Below are positions 1-7,470 of a stretch of 7,520 bases of DNA, one piece after another (the stretch's first letter is position 1; each line of letters starts with the position of its first letter). The stretch covers positions 1-7,520 of the forward strand of contig SLFT01000238.1 in NCBI GenBank assembly GCA_007124105.1. Direction: 5' to 3'. This DNA is from Candidatus Hydrogenedentota bacterium (lineage in GTDB: Bacteria > Hydrogenedentota > Hydrogenedentia > Hydrogenedentales > CAITNO01). Below the pieces are notes generated by a model. That model worked only from the letters and a program-made list of their open reading frames with translations. It ran no database searches and was not told the origin of the DNA. Position numbers and translations under genes: made by a program.

Positions 1-966
1 AACCACGACGGTTATGATGCGCGACTGGGCGAGCGCGGCATCGGCTTGTCCGGCGGCGAACGTCAGCGCGTCGCGATTGCGCAGGCGTTGCTCCACAACC
101 CGCGCATCCTGATTCTGGACGAAGCCACATCAAGTGTGGACACCATCTCTGAGCGGGAAATTCAACGGGCGCTTGAAGCGCTCAGTCGCGGACGCACCAC
201 CATCGCCATTGCGCACCGCCTGTCCACACTACGCCATTGCGACCGCATTATGGTCTTTGAAGACGGTGAGATTCGTGAACAGGGCGCGCACGACGAACTC
301 ATGGAAATCAAAGACGGCATCTATCACAAGCTGGTGGCGACGCAAATGGAACTGACCCGGGGCGCCGCGTCCGTGGACGGGCTGAAAGACCTCAACGAGC
401 TCGAGGAGGCCGAAAAGAAGACATCGCAGCATGTACGCAACACGGTCGTGCCGCGCATCCACTATCTTGAGCCGCAGGCGCTGCATATTGAAACGTTGAG
501 TGAAGGCGCTATGCGCGTGGTGTATAAGGATGCCGTGTATGAACACGTGCGCGCCTACCGTTGTTTTCCAGTAAGCCGTCCCCACGAATTCATTGCGCTC
601 TGGACCGGCGCTACCGCACTTGAGCACAAAGAAATTGGTATGATTCGCGACATGAGCGCGCTGACGCCCGAATCGCTGGCTACGGTTGATCTGGAGTTGA
701 AGAAGCGTTATTTTGTTCATTACATTGACGAGATTTACTCGATTAAGGAAAACAAGGATAATATCGGCTATCTGCTTTGGAGCGTTAAAACCGACAAGGG
801 CGACATACAGTTCATCACGCGTCGGTGGGACCGGCGGGTGGTGGTGGAAGGCAGCAAAAAAGGGCGCATCATTTTTGACATTGATGAGAACCGCTATGAA
901 ATCGTCAATATAGAACGTCTTGACGCCGCCAGCCGCGCCGCTTTCCTTGCGCACATTTTCTGGTAG
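1..966 (+). CDS. ABC exporter, C-terminal part of the ATPase fused to a DUF1854 domain (5' partial)
   Basis: The reading frame is open from base 1, so the gene begins upstream; the TTG at 46 lies inside the ABC signature and is not a start. By window codons, the signature LSGGERQ is at 16-22, Walker B ILILDE at 36-41, the D-loop SSVD at 44-47 and the H-loop histidine at 72. Walker A, the Q-loop and any membrane domain are off the window. This order is typical of ATP-driven exporters of the MsbA/ABCB type. After the nucleotide-binding domain comes a charged linker (about codons 115-145). From about codon 180 to the end is a domain matching DUF1854 in pattern: RAYRCFPVSRPHEFIAL, then EIGMIRDMSAL, KKRYFVHYIDEIYSIKE and DENRYEIVNIERLDA. 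DUF1854 is known as a tail on some ABC exporters, and some of these have been linked to cyanophycin-related loci in proteobacteria. No cyanophycin gene is visible here, so the substrate is unknown. The TPR gene 30 bases downstream is probably co-transcribed. Confidence 0.9.
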   Translation, partial: NHDGYDARLGERGIGLSGGERQRVAIAQALLHNPRILILDEATSSVDTISEREIQRALEALSRGRTTIAIAHRLSTLRHCDRIMVFEDGEIREQGAHDELMEIKDGIYHKLVATQMELTRGAASVDGLKDLNELEEAEKKTSQHVRNTVVPRIHYLEPQALHIETLSEGAMRVVYKDAVYEHVRAYRCFPVSRPHEFIALWTGATALEHKEIGMIRDMSALTPESLATVDLELKKRYFVHYIDEIYSIKENKDNIGYLLWSVKTDKGDIQFITRRWDRRVVVEGSKKGRIIFDIDENRYEIVNIERLDAASRAAFLAHIFW

Positions 967-996
967 ACATCCTGGTTTCGGAGTACATACACACCC

Positions 997-1500
997 ATGC
1001 ATAGTCTTCTTGTTCTACTGACAATGGCGCTTATCGTCATTGGCATTCAATTTGGTATGCGATTCTTCCGTATGCGTCGCCTGGGGTATTGGCTTAAACG
1101 CGGCATGGAGGCATACGGAGAGGCGCGCTACCAGGACGCCCTGCGCGCGTTTCGCAAGTGCGTCGGCATTGCTCCCGAATGGTTGCATTCGCGCGCAATG
1201 CTGGGCATGAGTTTGGCCCAGACCGGAAACAAGGAAGAAGCCTTGCGCGAAATTACGCTGGTACAACAGCTGCAACCAAGGCAGGGCGAGGCCTGGACGC
1301 TTACCTGTTTGTTTTATGCGCTATGCGCGCCTGAAGACCACGACAAGTTGGCGGAAGCAATCGAGACGCTTCATGCATTGGACCCGCCGGCCGCGGCGGC
1401 ATTGGTCATGAAGCCTCAATTCAGACAGTTTGATAATACAAGGCGCTTTCGAGAACTGTTCCGACGTGTTCAGACCCAGAAACAGCCAGAAGCAGACTGA
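997..1500 (+). CDS. Small membrane-anchored TPR-repeat protein
   Basis: A 167-residue protein. A hydrophobic segment at about residues 4-22 (LLVLLTMALIVIGIQFG) is followed by a basic patch RFFRMRR, which fits a signal anchor with the rest of the protein on the cytoplasmic side by the positive-inside rule. TPR-like helix pairs follow: about 31-62 (GMEAYGEARYQDALRAFRKC), 64-96 (RAMLGMSLAQTGNKEEALRE) and a weaker third at about 97-130. The C-terminus is charged and has no recognisable domain. TPR repeats usually bind partner proteins, so a scaffold role is possible, perhaps for the exporter encoded just upstream; that is inference from position only. The start is the first ATG of the frame. Its only Shine-Dalgarno-like sequence (CGGAG at 979-983) is 13 bases away, which is long, so translation may be weak or coupled to the upstream gene. 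An internal ATG at 1024 is a less likely start because it would cut the membrane segment. Confidence 0.8.
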   Translation: MHSLLVLLTMALIVIGIQFGMRFFRMRRLGYWLKRGMEAYGEARYQDALRAFRKCVGIAPEWLHSRAMLGMSLAQTGNKEEALREITLVQQLQPRQGEAWTLTCLFYALCAPEDHDKLAEAIETLHALDPPAAAALVMKPQFRQFDNTRRFRELFRRVQTQKQPEAD

Positions 1501-1502
1501 GC

Positions 1503-1522
1503 GGCAGTGCATAAGCGCTGCC
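1503..1522 (+). terminator. Stable hairpin right after the TPR gene stop codon
   Basis: Bases 1503-1510 (GGCAGTGC) pair with 1515-1522 (GCGCTGCC) to give an 8-bp stem with one G-U wobble and a 4-base loop ATAA. It starts two bases after the TGA at 1498-1500. There is no T-run behind it, so it is either a factor-dependent terminator aid or a 3'-end protecting hairpin. A second, shorter inverted repeat lies at 1574-1578/1584-1588 (GGCGC/GCGCC). Confidence 0.5.
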
Positions 1523-1758
1523 TGGTCTATCACATAGAAATGTTGCCGCACCTGTGAATCTCACACCATCTCAGGCGCGTTGTGCGCCCTGCCAGGCAAT
1601 GTGTTCCAACACGTTGTCAGCCAGTCGCCTGCGCACAACATCTGGCATGACGCAATCAACACATCTTCACCAAACAACCTGGAATCTATGCGGGTTAATT
1701 CAGACCAATTGTCATAGGAAAAGATGAACTGAAACACAATTTCTTCAAGCATTTCAGG

Positions 1759-1764
1759 TATAAT
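1759..1764 (+). promoter_or_regulatory. Candidate -10 box (TATAAT) of the GH20 lipoprotein gene
   Basis: A perfect TATAAT lies 99 bases before the ATG at 1864, in a locally AT-rich stretch inside the longest gap of the window. No good -35 hexamer sits 16-18 bases upstream (ACAATT at 1736-1741 is a poor match), and there is no TG extension. The call rests on the -10 and position alone. If used, transcription would start near 1771 and make a leader of roughly 93 bases. Confidence 0.4.
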
Positions 1765-1774
1765 AGCATCTGGT

Positions 1775-1807
1775 CGCCGCAAACAAAGGCCGGCGCCCAC
1801 ATTTTTT
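1775..1807 (+). promoter_or_regulatory. GC-rich hairpin followed by a T6 run in the GH20 leader (possible attenuator)
   Basis: CGCCG (1775-1779) can pair with CGGCG (1791-1795) around an 11-base loop. After six bases comes a run of six T (1802-1807). The stem is short and the T-run is displaced, so this is a weak terminator at best. Its place between the candidate -10 box and the GH20 start is what makes attenuation conceivable. Confidence 0.25.
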
Positions 1808-1824
1808 GTCGTGAGAACTACCAC

Positions 1825-1860
1825 AAAGACCAAACCCAAATCCCAAGCGAAAGGGTCTTT
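1825..1860 (+). promoter_or_regulatory. Inverted repeat covering the ribosome binding site of the GH20 gene
   Basis: AAAGACC (1825-1831) and GGTCTTT (1854-1860) are perfect 7-base complements with a 22-base loop. The right arm overlaps the only Shine-Dalgarno-like stretch (AAGGG, 1851-1855) and ends three bases before the ATG at 1864. Folding would therefore partly hide the ribosome binding site. The arm is followed by only one more T, so a terminator reading is poor. Confidence 0.35.
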
Positions 1861-1863
1861 TCT

Positions 1864-3756
1864 ATGTTTCGCGTTTTATCCTCTGTTACAGTGGGCGTTG
1901 TCGCGCTTGCGCTTGTTTGCGGGTGCGCTGCTGTCCACGGCCCGGAAATAATTGTTCATCACGAATCCGCCGTGGATGAAGACGCTTCCGAGTCGCTTCC
2001 GACGCCGCTTGCGCCCACCGCTCCGCTGTTGGAGCCGCCGCCGCTGGATGCGTTGATACTGTTGCCCCAGCCGCGCATGGCCCATTTCGAGCCGGGTGTT
2101 TACGCGTCAGACGCGCTGGAGATGGTGGAAACATTGTGCATGGACACTATGCCCCATGCGCAGGGGTACATTCTGTCCATCACTCCGGACGGCATTGACA
2201 TCGCGGCGCGGGACGCGGCGGGGCTGTTTTATGGTCAACAGACCCTCCAGCAGCTACAACGCCAGTTCATGGGCACGGCGAAACTGCCTGTCTGCCGTAT
2301 CGAAGACTGGCCGGATTTCCCCAATCGCGGTGTGATGCTTGATATAGCGCGGGACAAAGTGCCTGCCATGGACACCCTGTTCGCTTATGTGGACTTGTTC
2401 GCGTCGCTGAAATACAACCAACTGCAATTGTATACCGAGCACACCTTCGCTTATCCGGGCCATGAGGCGGTATGGCGCAACGCCTCGCCCATGACCCCCG
2501 AGCAGATACAAACGCTGGATGCCTATTGCCGCGCCCGGCATATCGAACTCGTGCCCAATCAAAATTCTTTTGGGCACATGCACCGCTGGCTGAAGCATGA
2601 CGCTTACAGCCACCTGGGCGAAACGCCTGGCGGTTCCGATCTATCTCCTACCCATCCGGGCAGCATCGCCCTGCTCCGCGACATGTACGCCAGTTTGTTG
2701 CCTAATTTCAGCAGCAGACAGGTCAATGTCGGTTGCGACGAAACCTTCAGCCTGGGCCGGGGCGGCAGCAAAGCGGAAGTGGAGCGTATCGGCAAGGGCC
2801 GGGTCTACCTCAATTTCCTGAAACAGATTCACGCCATTGTGCGCGAACATGATCGCGTAATGCAGTTCTGGGGCGATATTATTCTCGAGTATCCTGAATT
2901 GATCCCTGAACTGCCCGACAACATCATCGCCATGGAATGGGGGTACGAAGCGAACCATCCTTTCGCGACGCGGGGCAGACGTTTTGCCGCGTCGGGCATT
3001 CCCTTCTATGTGTGCCCGGGCACATCCAGTTGGAACTCGCTGTTAAGCCGCACCGACAATGCTCTCGAGAATCTGCGTCTTGCCGCGCGCAATGGACTGG
3101 ATAACGGCGCCATTGGCTATCTTGTCACGGACTGGGGCGACAACGGCCACTGGCAGTTCAAGCCCATCTCCTTCGTGCCCTTCGCTTATGGCGCGGCGGT
3201 AAGCTGGGCTTATGACGCCAATGCGGACATTGATCTGGCCCATGCCGCCAACACGCATGTGTTTTTTGACGAAGGCGGGATGATGGCCCAGGCCGCCATG
3301 GACCTGGGCGCGGCCCATGCGCGTACCGGTGTGCTGCGGGGCAATTCAACCGTTTATTACCAGCTGTTGATGCACGCGTTGCAGGGCAATCCCGCTGATG
3401 GGCGACTCAGCGGCCTGACGCTGGAAAGCATTGCCGCCTGTCGCAAGCAATTGGAAGACGCAATCGCGCGTATGGGCTGCGCTGACATGAAACGGAACGA
3501 CGCCGCTTTGATTCTCGCGGAATTCCGCATGAACACACGCATGGCGCTGTTTGCGTTGCGGCTTGGCGAAGAACGAGTGAGAGCGGGCGGCGTTGGTACG
3601 TCACAGTTGCCCGAGAACATACGAGCGGCGCTGGCGCAAGAACTGGACCAAATCATCGCGGAGTACACAACGCTTTGGTTGGCGCGCAACCGTCCGGGCG
3701 GTCTGGACGACAGCGTGGAGCGGCTTGAACGCATACGCGAACATCTGACGCAATAG
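1864..3756 (+). CDS. GH20-family beta-N-acetylhexosaminidase-like lipoprotein
   Basis: A 630-residue protein. Residues 1-21 form a lipoprotein signal peptide ending in VCGC, with Cys21 as the probable lipidated residue, so the enzyme should sit in the periplasm or on the outer membrane. A Pro-rich linker (about 43-70) is followed by the non-catalytic GH20 N-terminal domain (about 60-145; DAAGLFYGQQTLQQL is typical) and the catalytic barrel from NRGVMLDIARD (154-164). The family hallmark NVGCDETF places the catalytic pair at Asp292-Glu293; in GH20 the Glu is the acid and the Asp positions the substrate N-acetyl group. Aromatic and acidic stretches MEWGYE and TDWGDNGHW (Trp424-Asp426) are likely sugar-binding. 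The last ~160 residues are helical and unassigned. GH20 enzymes release terminal GlcNAc or GalNAc from glycans, chitin or peptidoglycan fragments; the substrate here cannot be told. The start is supported by AAGGG nine bases upstream and by the intact signal peptide. Confidence 0.87.
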   Translation: MFRVLSSVTVGVVALALVCGCAAVHGPEIIVHHESAVDEDASESLPTPLAPTAPLLEPPPLDALILLPQPRMAHFEPGVYASDALEMVETLCMDTMPHAQGYILSITPDGIDIAARDAAGLFYGQQTLQQLQRQFMGTAKLPVCRIEDWPDFPNRGVMLDIARDKVPAMDTLFAYVDLFASLKYNQLQLYTEHTFAYPGHEAVWRNASPMTPEQIQTLDAYCRARHIELVPNQNSFGHMHRWLKHDAYSHLGETPGGSDLSPTHPGSIALLRDMYASLLPNFSSRQVNVGCDETFSLGRGGSKAEVERIGKGRVYLNFLKQIHAIVREHDRVMQFWGDIILEYPELIPELPDNIIAMEWGYEANHPFATRGRRFAASGIPFYVCPGTSSWNSLLSRTDNALENLRLAARNGLDNGAIGYLVTDWGDNGHWQFKPISFVPFAYGAAVSWAYDANADIDLAHAANTHVFFDEGGMMAQAAMDLGAAHARTGVLRGNSTVYYQLLMHALQGNPADGRLSGLTLESIAACRKQLEDAIARMGCADMKRNDAALILAEFRMNTRMALFALRLGEERVRAGGVGTSQLPENIRAALAQELDQIIAEYTTLWLARNRPGGLDDSVERLERIREHLTQ

Positions 3757-3765
3757 AACACGGGC

Positions 3766-3794
3766 CGGTCGTTGCCATTGTAATACGACGACCG
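3766..3794 (+). promoter_or_regulatory. Hairpin directly before the trkA ribosome binding site
   Basis: CGGTCGT (3766-3772) and ACGACCG (3788-3794) are perfect 7-base complements with a 15-base loop, in the 51-base gap between the GH20 gene and trkA. The right arm ends two bases before the GGGAG ribosome binding site (3796-3800). It has no T-run, so it is not a classical terminator; it may be an mRNA processing or stability element, or may affect trkA translation. Confidence 0.35.
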
Positions 3795-3807
3795 CGGGAG
3801 ACATTTT

Positions 3808-5157
3808 ATGCATATCTTTATCATGGGCGGCGGACGCGTGGGGTTCCACCTGGCGCAGCTCTTCGCCGATGAAGAATACGAGATTACCGTTATCGAACGG
3901 GACCAGGAACGACAGGAACAGATAGACCTTGCCCTGAACGCGCGGGTCGTGCATGGCAACGGCGCATCGCCGCTGCTGTTGCAGGAGTCGGGCGTGGACG
4001 ACGCCGACCTTTTTGTGGCGTGTTCCGGCAATGACGAGACAAACCTGATTGCCGCCGCCGCCGCCAAGGCGCTGGGCGCGCGCACGGCCGTGGCCAGGGT
4101 AGAACATCTGGTATACGTGGAGGCAAATTTCCTTTATGAAGGGTTCCTGGGCATTGACTTCATGTTAAGCCCAGATGCGCTGGTGGCCCAGGAAATTGCC
4201 AACTACATCATTTATCCGGGGGTGTTGGCCGCCGAGGAATTTGCGCGCGGACGCATCCAATTACGGCAGGTGCAAGTAAACAAAAATGCGCGCGCGGCGG
4301 GTCAGATGCTGTGCGACCTGACCGCGCCCGGCAGCGGCGTACTTGCCGGCGTGGTGGAGCGGGATGGTAAAACATCAGTGCCCCACGGCGACTTCCGCAT
4401 CGAAGCAGGCGACAAGGTGACCTTGCTCGGCAAGCGCGAGGCCATGGTGTCGGCGCTGCGCGATTTTCAGGGCGAAGAGCCGCGTATGAGGCGTGTTGCT
4501 ATCATGGGCGGCGGCGTCATCGGCCAGTGGCTCGCCCAGTCCCTCGAAGACAAGGTTGCCTCAGTAAAACTTTTTGAAGTGAAATTGGACAAGGCCAATC
4601 GGTTGGCAACAGGGTTTCTAACAAACACCGTCAGCGTTATTTGTCGCGACGCTGCATCCCGAGACTCTCTTGAGCAGGAGCATATAGACAATTATGACAT
4701 CTTCATCGCCACCACCGAGGACGATGAGCGCAATATCGTTGCCAGCGTACTTGCCCGTGAAGTGGGCGTTAAAACCACCGCGGCCGTCATCCATCATCCC
4801 GACTTCGCGCCATTGGTCGCCAAACTCGGCATCGAAATGGCGGTTACGCCGCGGGTTGCCGTGGCCAACAGCATCCTGAAGATCGTGCGACAACAAACCG
4901 TGACCGCATCAACCATCCTCAGCGAGGGCGAAGCGGAAGTGCTTGAATTCAACGTGGGCGACGGCTGTCCGGGACTGGGAAAACCATTGCACGCGCTTGG
5001 CGAGCCAATGCCCAAGAACGCTATCATCGCCACCATCATACGCGGCGAGGACGCTTTTGTGCCCGGCGGCAACGATACCATCGAAAGCGGCGACGCCGTA
5101 GTCGTCATTACTCTATCGGACGCCTGCGCCGAAGCGCAACGCTACTTGCAGGGTTAG
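3808..5157 (+). CDS. trkA: Trk potassium uptake system, regulatory subunit TrkA
   Basis: A 449-residue cytoplasmic protein, close to the usual ~458 residues of TrkA. It has the duplicated layout RCK_N-RCK_C-RCK_N-RCK_C. The first Rossmann domain begins at residue 1 with GGGRVG (7-12) and has an acidic residue at the end of strand 2 (VIERD, Glu30). Its C domain covers about 148-225. The second Rossmann domain starts near 229 with GGGVIG (234-239) and the equivalent acidic residue in LFEVK (Glu257). The last C domain covers about 372-449. Both nucleotide sites look intact. TrkA rings bind NAD(H) or adenine nucleotides and gate the TrkH membrane channel. The ATG at 3808 has GGGAG at 3796-3800, seven bases away, which is well placed. 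trkH follows after 9 bases, so the two form a clear operon. The 51-base gap from the GH20 gene would also allow read-through from upstream. Confidence 0.96.
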   Translation: MHIFIMGGGRVGFHLAQLFADEEYEITVIERDQERQEQIDLALNARVVHGNGASPLLLQESGVDDADLFVACSGNDETNLIAAAAAKALGARTAVARVEHLVYVEANFLYEGFLGIDFMLSPDALVAQEIANYIIYPGVLAAEEFARGRIQLRQVQVNKNARAAGQMLCDLTAPGSGVLAGVVERDGKTSVPHGDFRIEAGDKVTLLGKREAMVSALRDFQGEEPRMRRVAIMGGGVIGQWLAQSLEDKVASVKLFEVKLDKANRLATGFLTNTVSVICRDAASRDSLEQEHIDNYDIFIATTEDDERNIVASVLAREVGVKTTAAVIHHPDFAPLVAKLGIEMAVTPRVAVANSILKIVRQQTVTASTILSEGEAEVLEFNVGDGCPGLGKPLHALGEPMPKNAIIATIIRGEDAFVPGGNDTIESGDAVVVITLSDACAEAQRYLQG

Positions 5158-5166
5158 GCAAGTCCA

Positions 5167-6657
<1,491 letters not shown>

Positions 6658-6677
6658 CCCGCAAAAAGCAATGCGGG
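6658..6677. promoter_or_regulatory. Small hairpin at the trkH stop, overlapping the next stem
   Basis: CCCGCA (6658-6663) and TGCGGG (6672-6677) are perfect 6-base complements around an 8-base loop, starting just after the trkH TAA. Its right arm shares GGG (6675-6677) with the larger hairpin at 6675-6701, so the two cannot form in one RNA at the same time. Confidence 0.35.
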
Positions 6678-6701
6678 CCAGGCGCTGAATACGCCTGGCC
6701 C
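6675..6701. terminator. Strong 10-bp hairpin between convergent genes trkH and the ferritin-like gene
   Basis: GGGCCAGGCG (6675-6684) and CGCCTGGCCC (6692-6701) are perfect 10-base complements with a 7-base loop. The stem is the strongest in the window and lies 17 bases past the trkH stop. On the + strand no T-run follows. On the - strand the stem is followed, seven bases on, by five T (complement of 6663-6667). It probably ends or protects trkH mRNA and may act as a second stop for - strand transcription. Confidence 0.6.
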
Positions 6702-6711
6702 ACCGCTATCC

Positions 6712-6767
6712 AAAAAAGTCCGGCAACTCAGATGCGCTGGACAATGGGTCACGCCGCTACGTTGCCG
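6712..6767 (-). terminator. Likely terminator of the ferritin-like gene (long-loop stem plus T6)
   Basis: Read on the - strand, CGGCAAC (6767-6761) pairs with GTTGCCG (6727-6721). Three bases later come six T (6717-6712). The gene's stop lies only eight bases before the first arm. The 33-base loop is longer than usual and may itself fold. Position and T-run support intrinsic termination; the long loop lowers the confidence. Confidence 0.5.
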
Positions 6768-6774
6768 TATCCGG

Positions 6775-7272
6775 TTATTTACGGCTTACCATTAAATCCA
6801 AGTCCTCGAGAAGCGATTGCAGGTCTTCCTCGTGTTCTACTTCGTCGTTCAGAATCTGCAGGGCCAGCTCGTGGGTGATCGGATCGGCGTCCTTTGTCTT
6901 CTGCATCAACGCCTCGTATACTTCGATGGCGCACTGTTCGCCCTTGATGTTCTGCTCGAGAAGCACGCGTATATAGGCGTCTTCGGGCGGATCATAACCA
7001 CAGTTGGAGTGGTCGTACCATGCCTTGGGCTCCAACACGGGATCGCCGCCAAGTTGGATGATGCGTTGCGCAACCATGTCGGCGTGCCGTAACTCGTCAG
7101 CGGCATGCTCCATCAGCTCCGTAATCGCGTTGTCCTTCATCGGCCCCTTCACCAGTTTGGCGCCAAGCCAGTATTGATAATGGGCAAGCCACTCATCGGC
7201 ATAAGCGCGATTGAGCAACCCGATAAGTTCATCCACATCCATGCCAACAATTGAACGTCCTTTGGTTCCCAT
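6775..7272 (-). CDS. Ferritin-like diiron protein, Dps-like or bacterioferritin-related
   Basis: A 165-residue cytoplasmic four-helix protein. Diiron ligands can be placed by family pattern: Glu27 in helix A (DEWLAHYQYW), Glu60 and His63 in helix B (ELRH), Glu112 in helix C (GEQCAIEVYE) and Glu144 and His147 in helix D (EVEH). These match the E, ExxH, E, ExxH order of bacterioferritins. The B-C connection is about nine residues longer than in E. coli bacterioferritin and carries Cys91 (SNCGYDPP); Cys114 follows two residues after Glu112. A cysteine pair near a bacterioferritin-type centre is a feature of DPSL proteins ('thioferritins'), which protect from peroxide and store iron. No haem-ligand methionine is evident. 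The ATG at 7270-7272 has a perfect AGGAGG (7280-7285 complement) seven bases away, so the longer open frame upstream is not used. The gene stands alone and converges on trkH. Confidence 0.88.
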   Translation of the reverse strand: MGTKGRSIVGMDVDELIGLLNRAYADEWLAHYQYWLGAKLVKGPMKDNAITELMEHAADELRHADMVAQRIIQLGGDPVLEPKAWYDHSNCGYDPPEDAYIRVLLEQNIKGEQCAIEVYEALMQKTKDADPITHELALQILNDEVEHEEDLQSLLEDLDLMVSRK

Positions 7273-7279
7273 AGGTGTT

Positions 7280-7285
7280 CCTCCT
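7280..7285 (-). promoter_or_regulatory. Perfect Shine-Dalgarno AGGAGG fixing the ferritin-like start
   Basis: CCTCCT on the + strand reads AGGAGG on the - strand, seven bases before the ATG. It is the strongest ribosome binding site in the window and suggests high expression. It decides between this start and an in-frame ATG 21 codons upstream (7333-7335), which lacks any such site. Confidence 0.9.
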
Positions 7286-7342
7286 GTGTTGTTGCTTCGT
7301 GTCTCTGTTTTCAGCGTCTCAAACAACGAGCGCATTAATAAC

Positions 7343-7351
7343 AGTATACCA
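7343..7351 (-). promoter_or_regulatory. Extended -10 promoter element of the ferritin-like gene
   Basis: The - strand reads TGGTATACT, a TATACT -10 box with the TGn extension. The expected -35 position (17 bases upstream) shows no TTGACA-like hexamer, which fits an extended -10 promoter. Transcription would start near 7336 and leave a leader of about 64 bases up to the AGGAGG-driven ATG. Confidence 0.55.
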
Positions 7352-7399
7352 TAGTTGCGTGGTGCGGCGCATACGCTGAAAAAACGGCAACGCGCATAA

Positions 7400-7428
7400 T
7401 TCACAGGGTTTTGGCGTGAGCCTGTGAA
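7400..7428. repeat. Perfect 8-bp inverted repeat upstream of the ferritin-like gene
   Basis: TTCACAGG (7400-7407) and CCTGTGAA (7421-7428) are exact complements with a 13-base spacer. It lies about 50 bases upstream of the -10 box of the - strand gene. It could be a regulator binding site or the hairpin of a transcript coming from beyond the window; no T-run flanks it on either strand. Confidence 0.4.
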
Positions 7429-7470
7429 GATTGAACGTAACTGTCTACCAATAGACCTCAACAGTGAACT

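Larger units (their letters stand above)
1501..1863. other. 363-base intergenic region without a convincing gene
   Basis: No + strand reading frame of useful length is present. The - strand frame at 1561-1839 has only a TTG start, no ribosome binding site and no recognisable motif. The region holds the post-TPR hairpin (1503-1522), a 5-bp GGCGC/GCGCC repeat (1574-1588), a TATAAT hexamer (1759-1764), a GC-rich hairpin followed by six T (1775-1807) and an inverted repeat reaching the start of the GH20 gene (1825-1860). It most likely separates two transcription units and supplies the promoter and leader of the GH20 lipoprotein gene. Confidence 0.6.

Noticed and set aside
229..1002. Open - strand frame of 257 codons opposite the ABC exporter
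   Set aside because: The + strand encodes clear ABC and DUF1854 motifs across the whole stretch; the opposite frame has a His/Arg-rich composition without domains and is a by-product of codon bias.
1553..1565. TGTGA-N3-TCACA, resembling a CRP site
   Set aside because: CRP/FNR-type sites have six bases between the half-sites; here there are three, and no promoter elements lie close by.
1561..1839. Open - strand frame of 92 codons in the longest intergenic gap
   Set aside because: Only a TTG start, no ribosome binding site, no recognisable motif, and it overlaps the leader structures of the GH20 gene.
3772..3800. TTGCCA as a -35 box of a separate trkA promoter
   Set aside because: No -10-like hexamer is found 16-18 bases downstream; that position is GC-rich and overlaps the ribosome binding site.
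3357..4085. Open - strand frame of 242 codons across the GH20-trkA junction
   Set aside because: It is Ser/Arg-rich, runs antisense to two well-supported genes and has no protein features.
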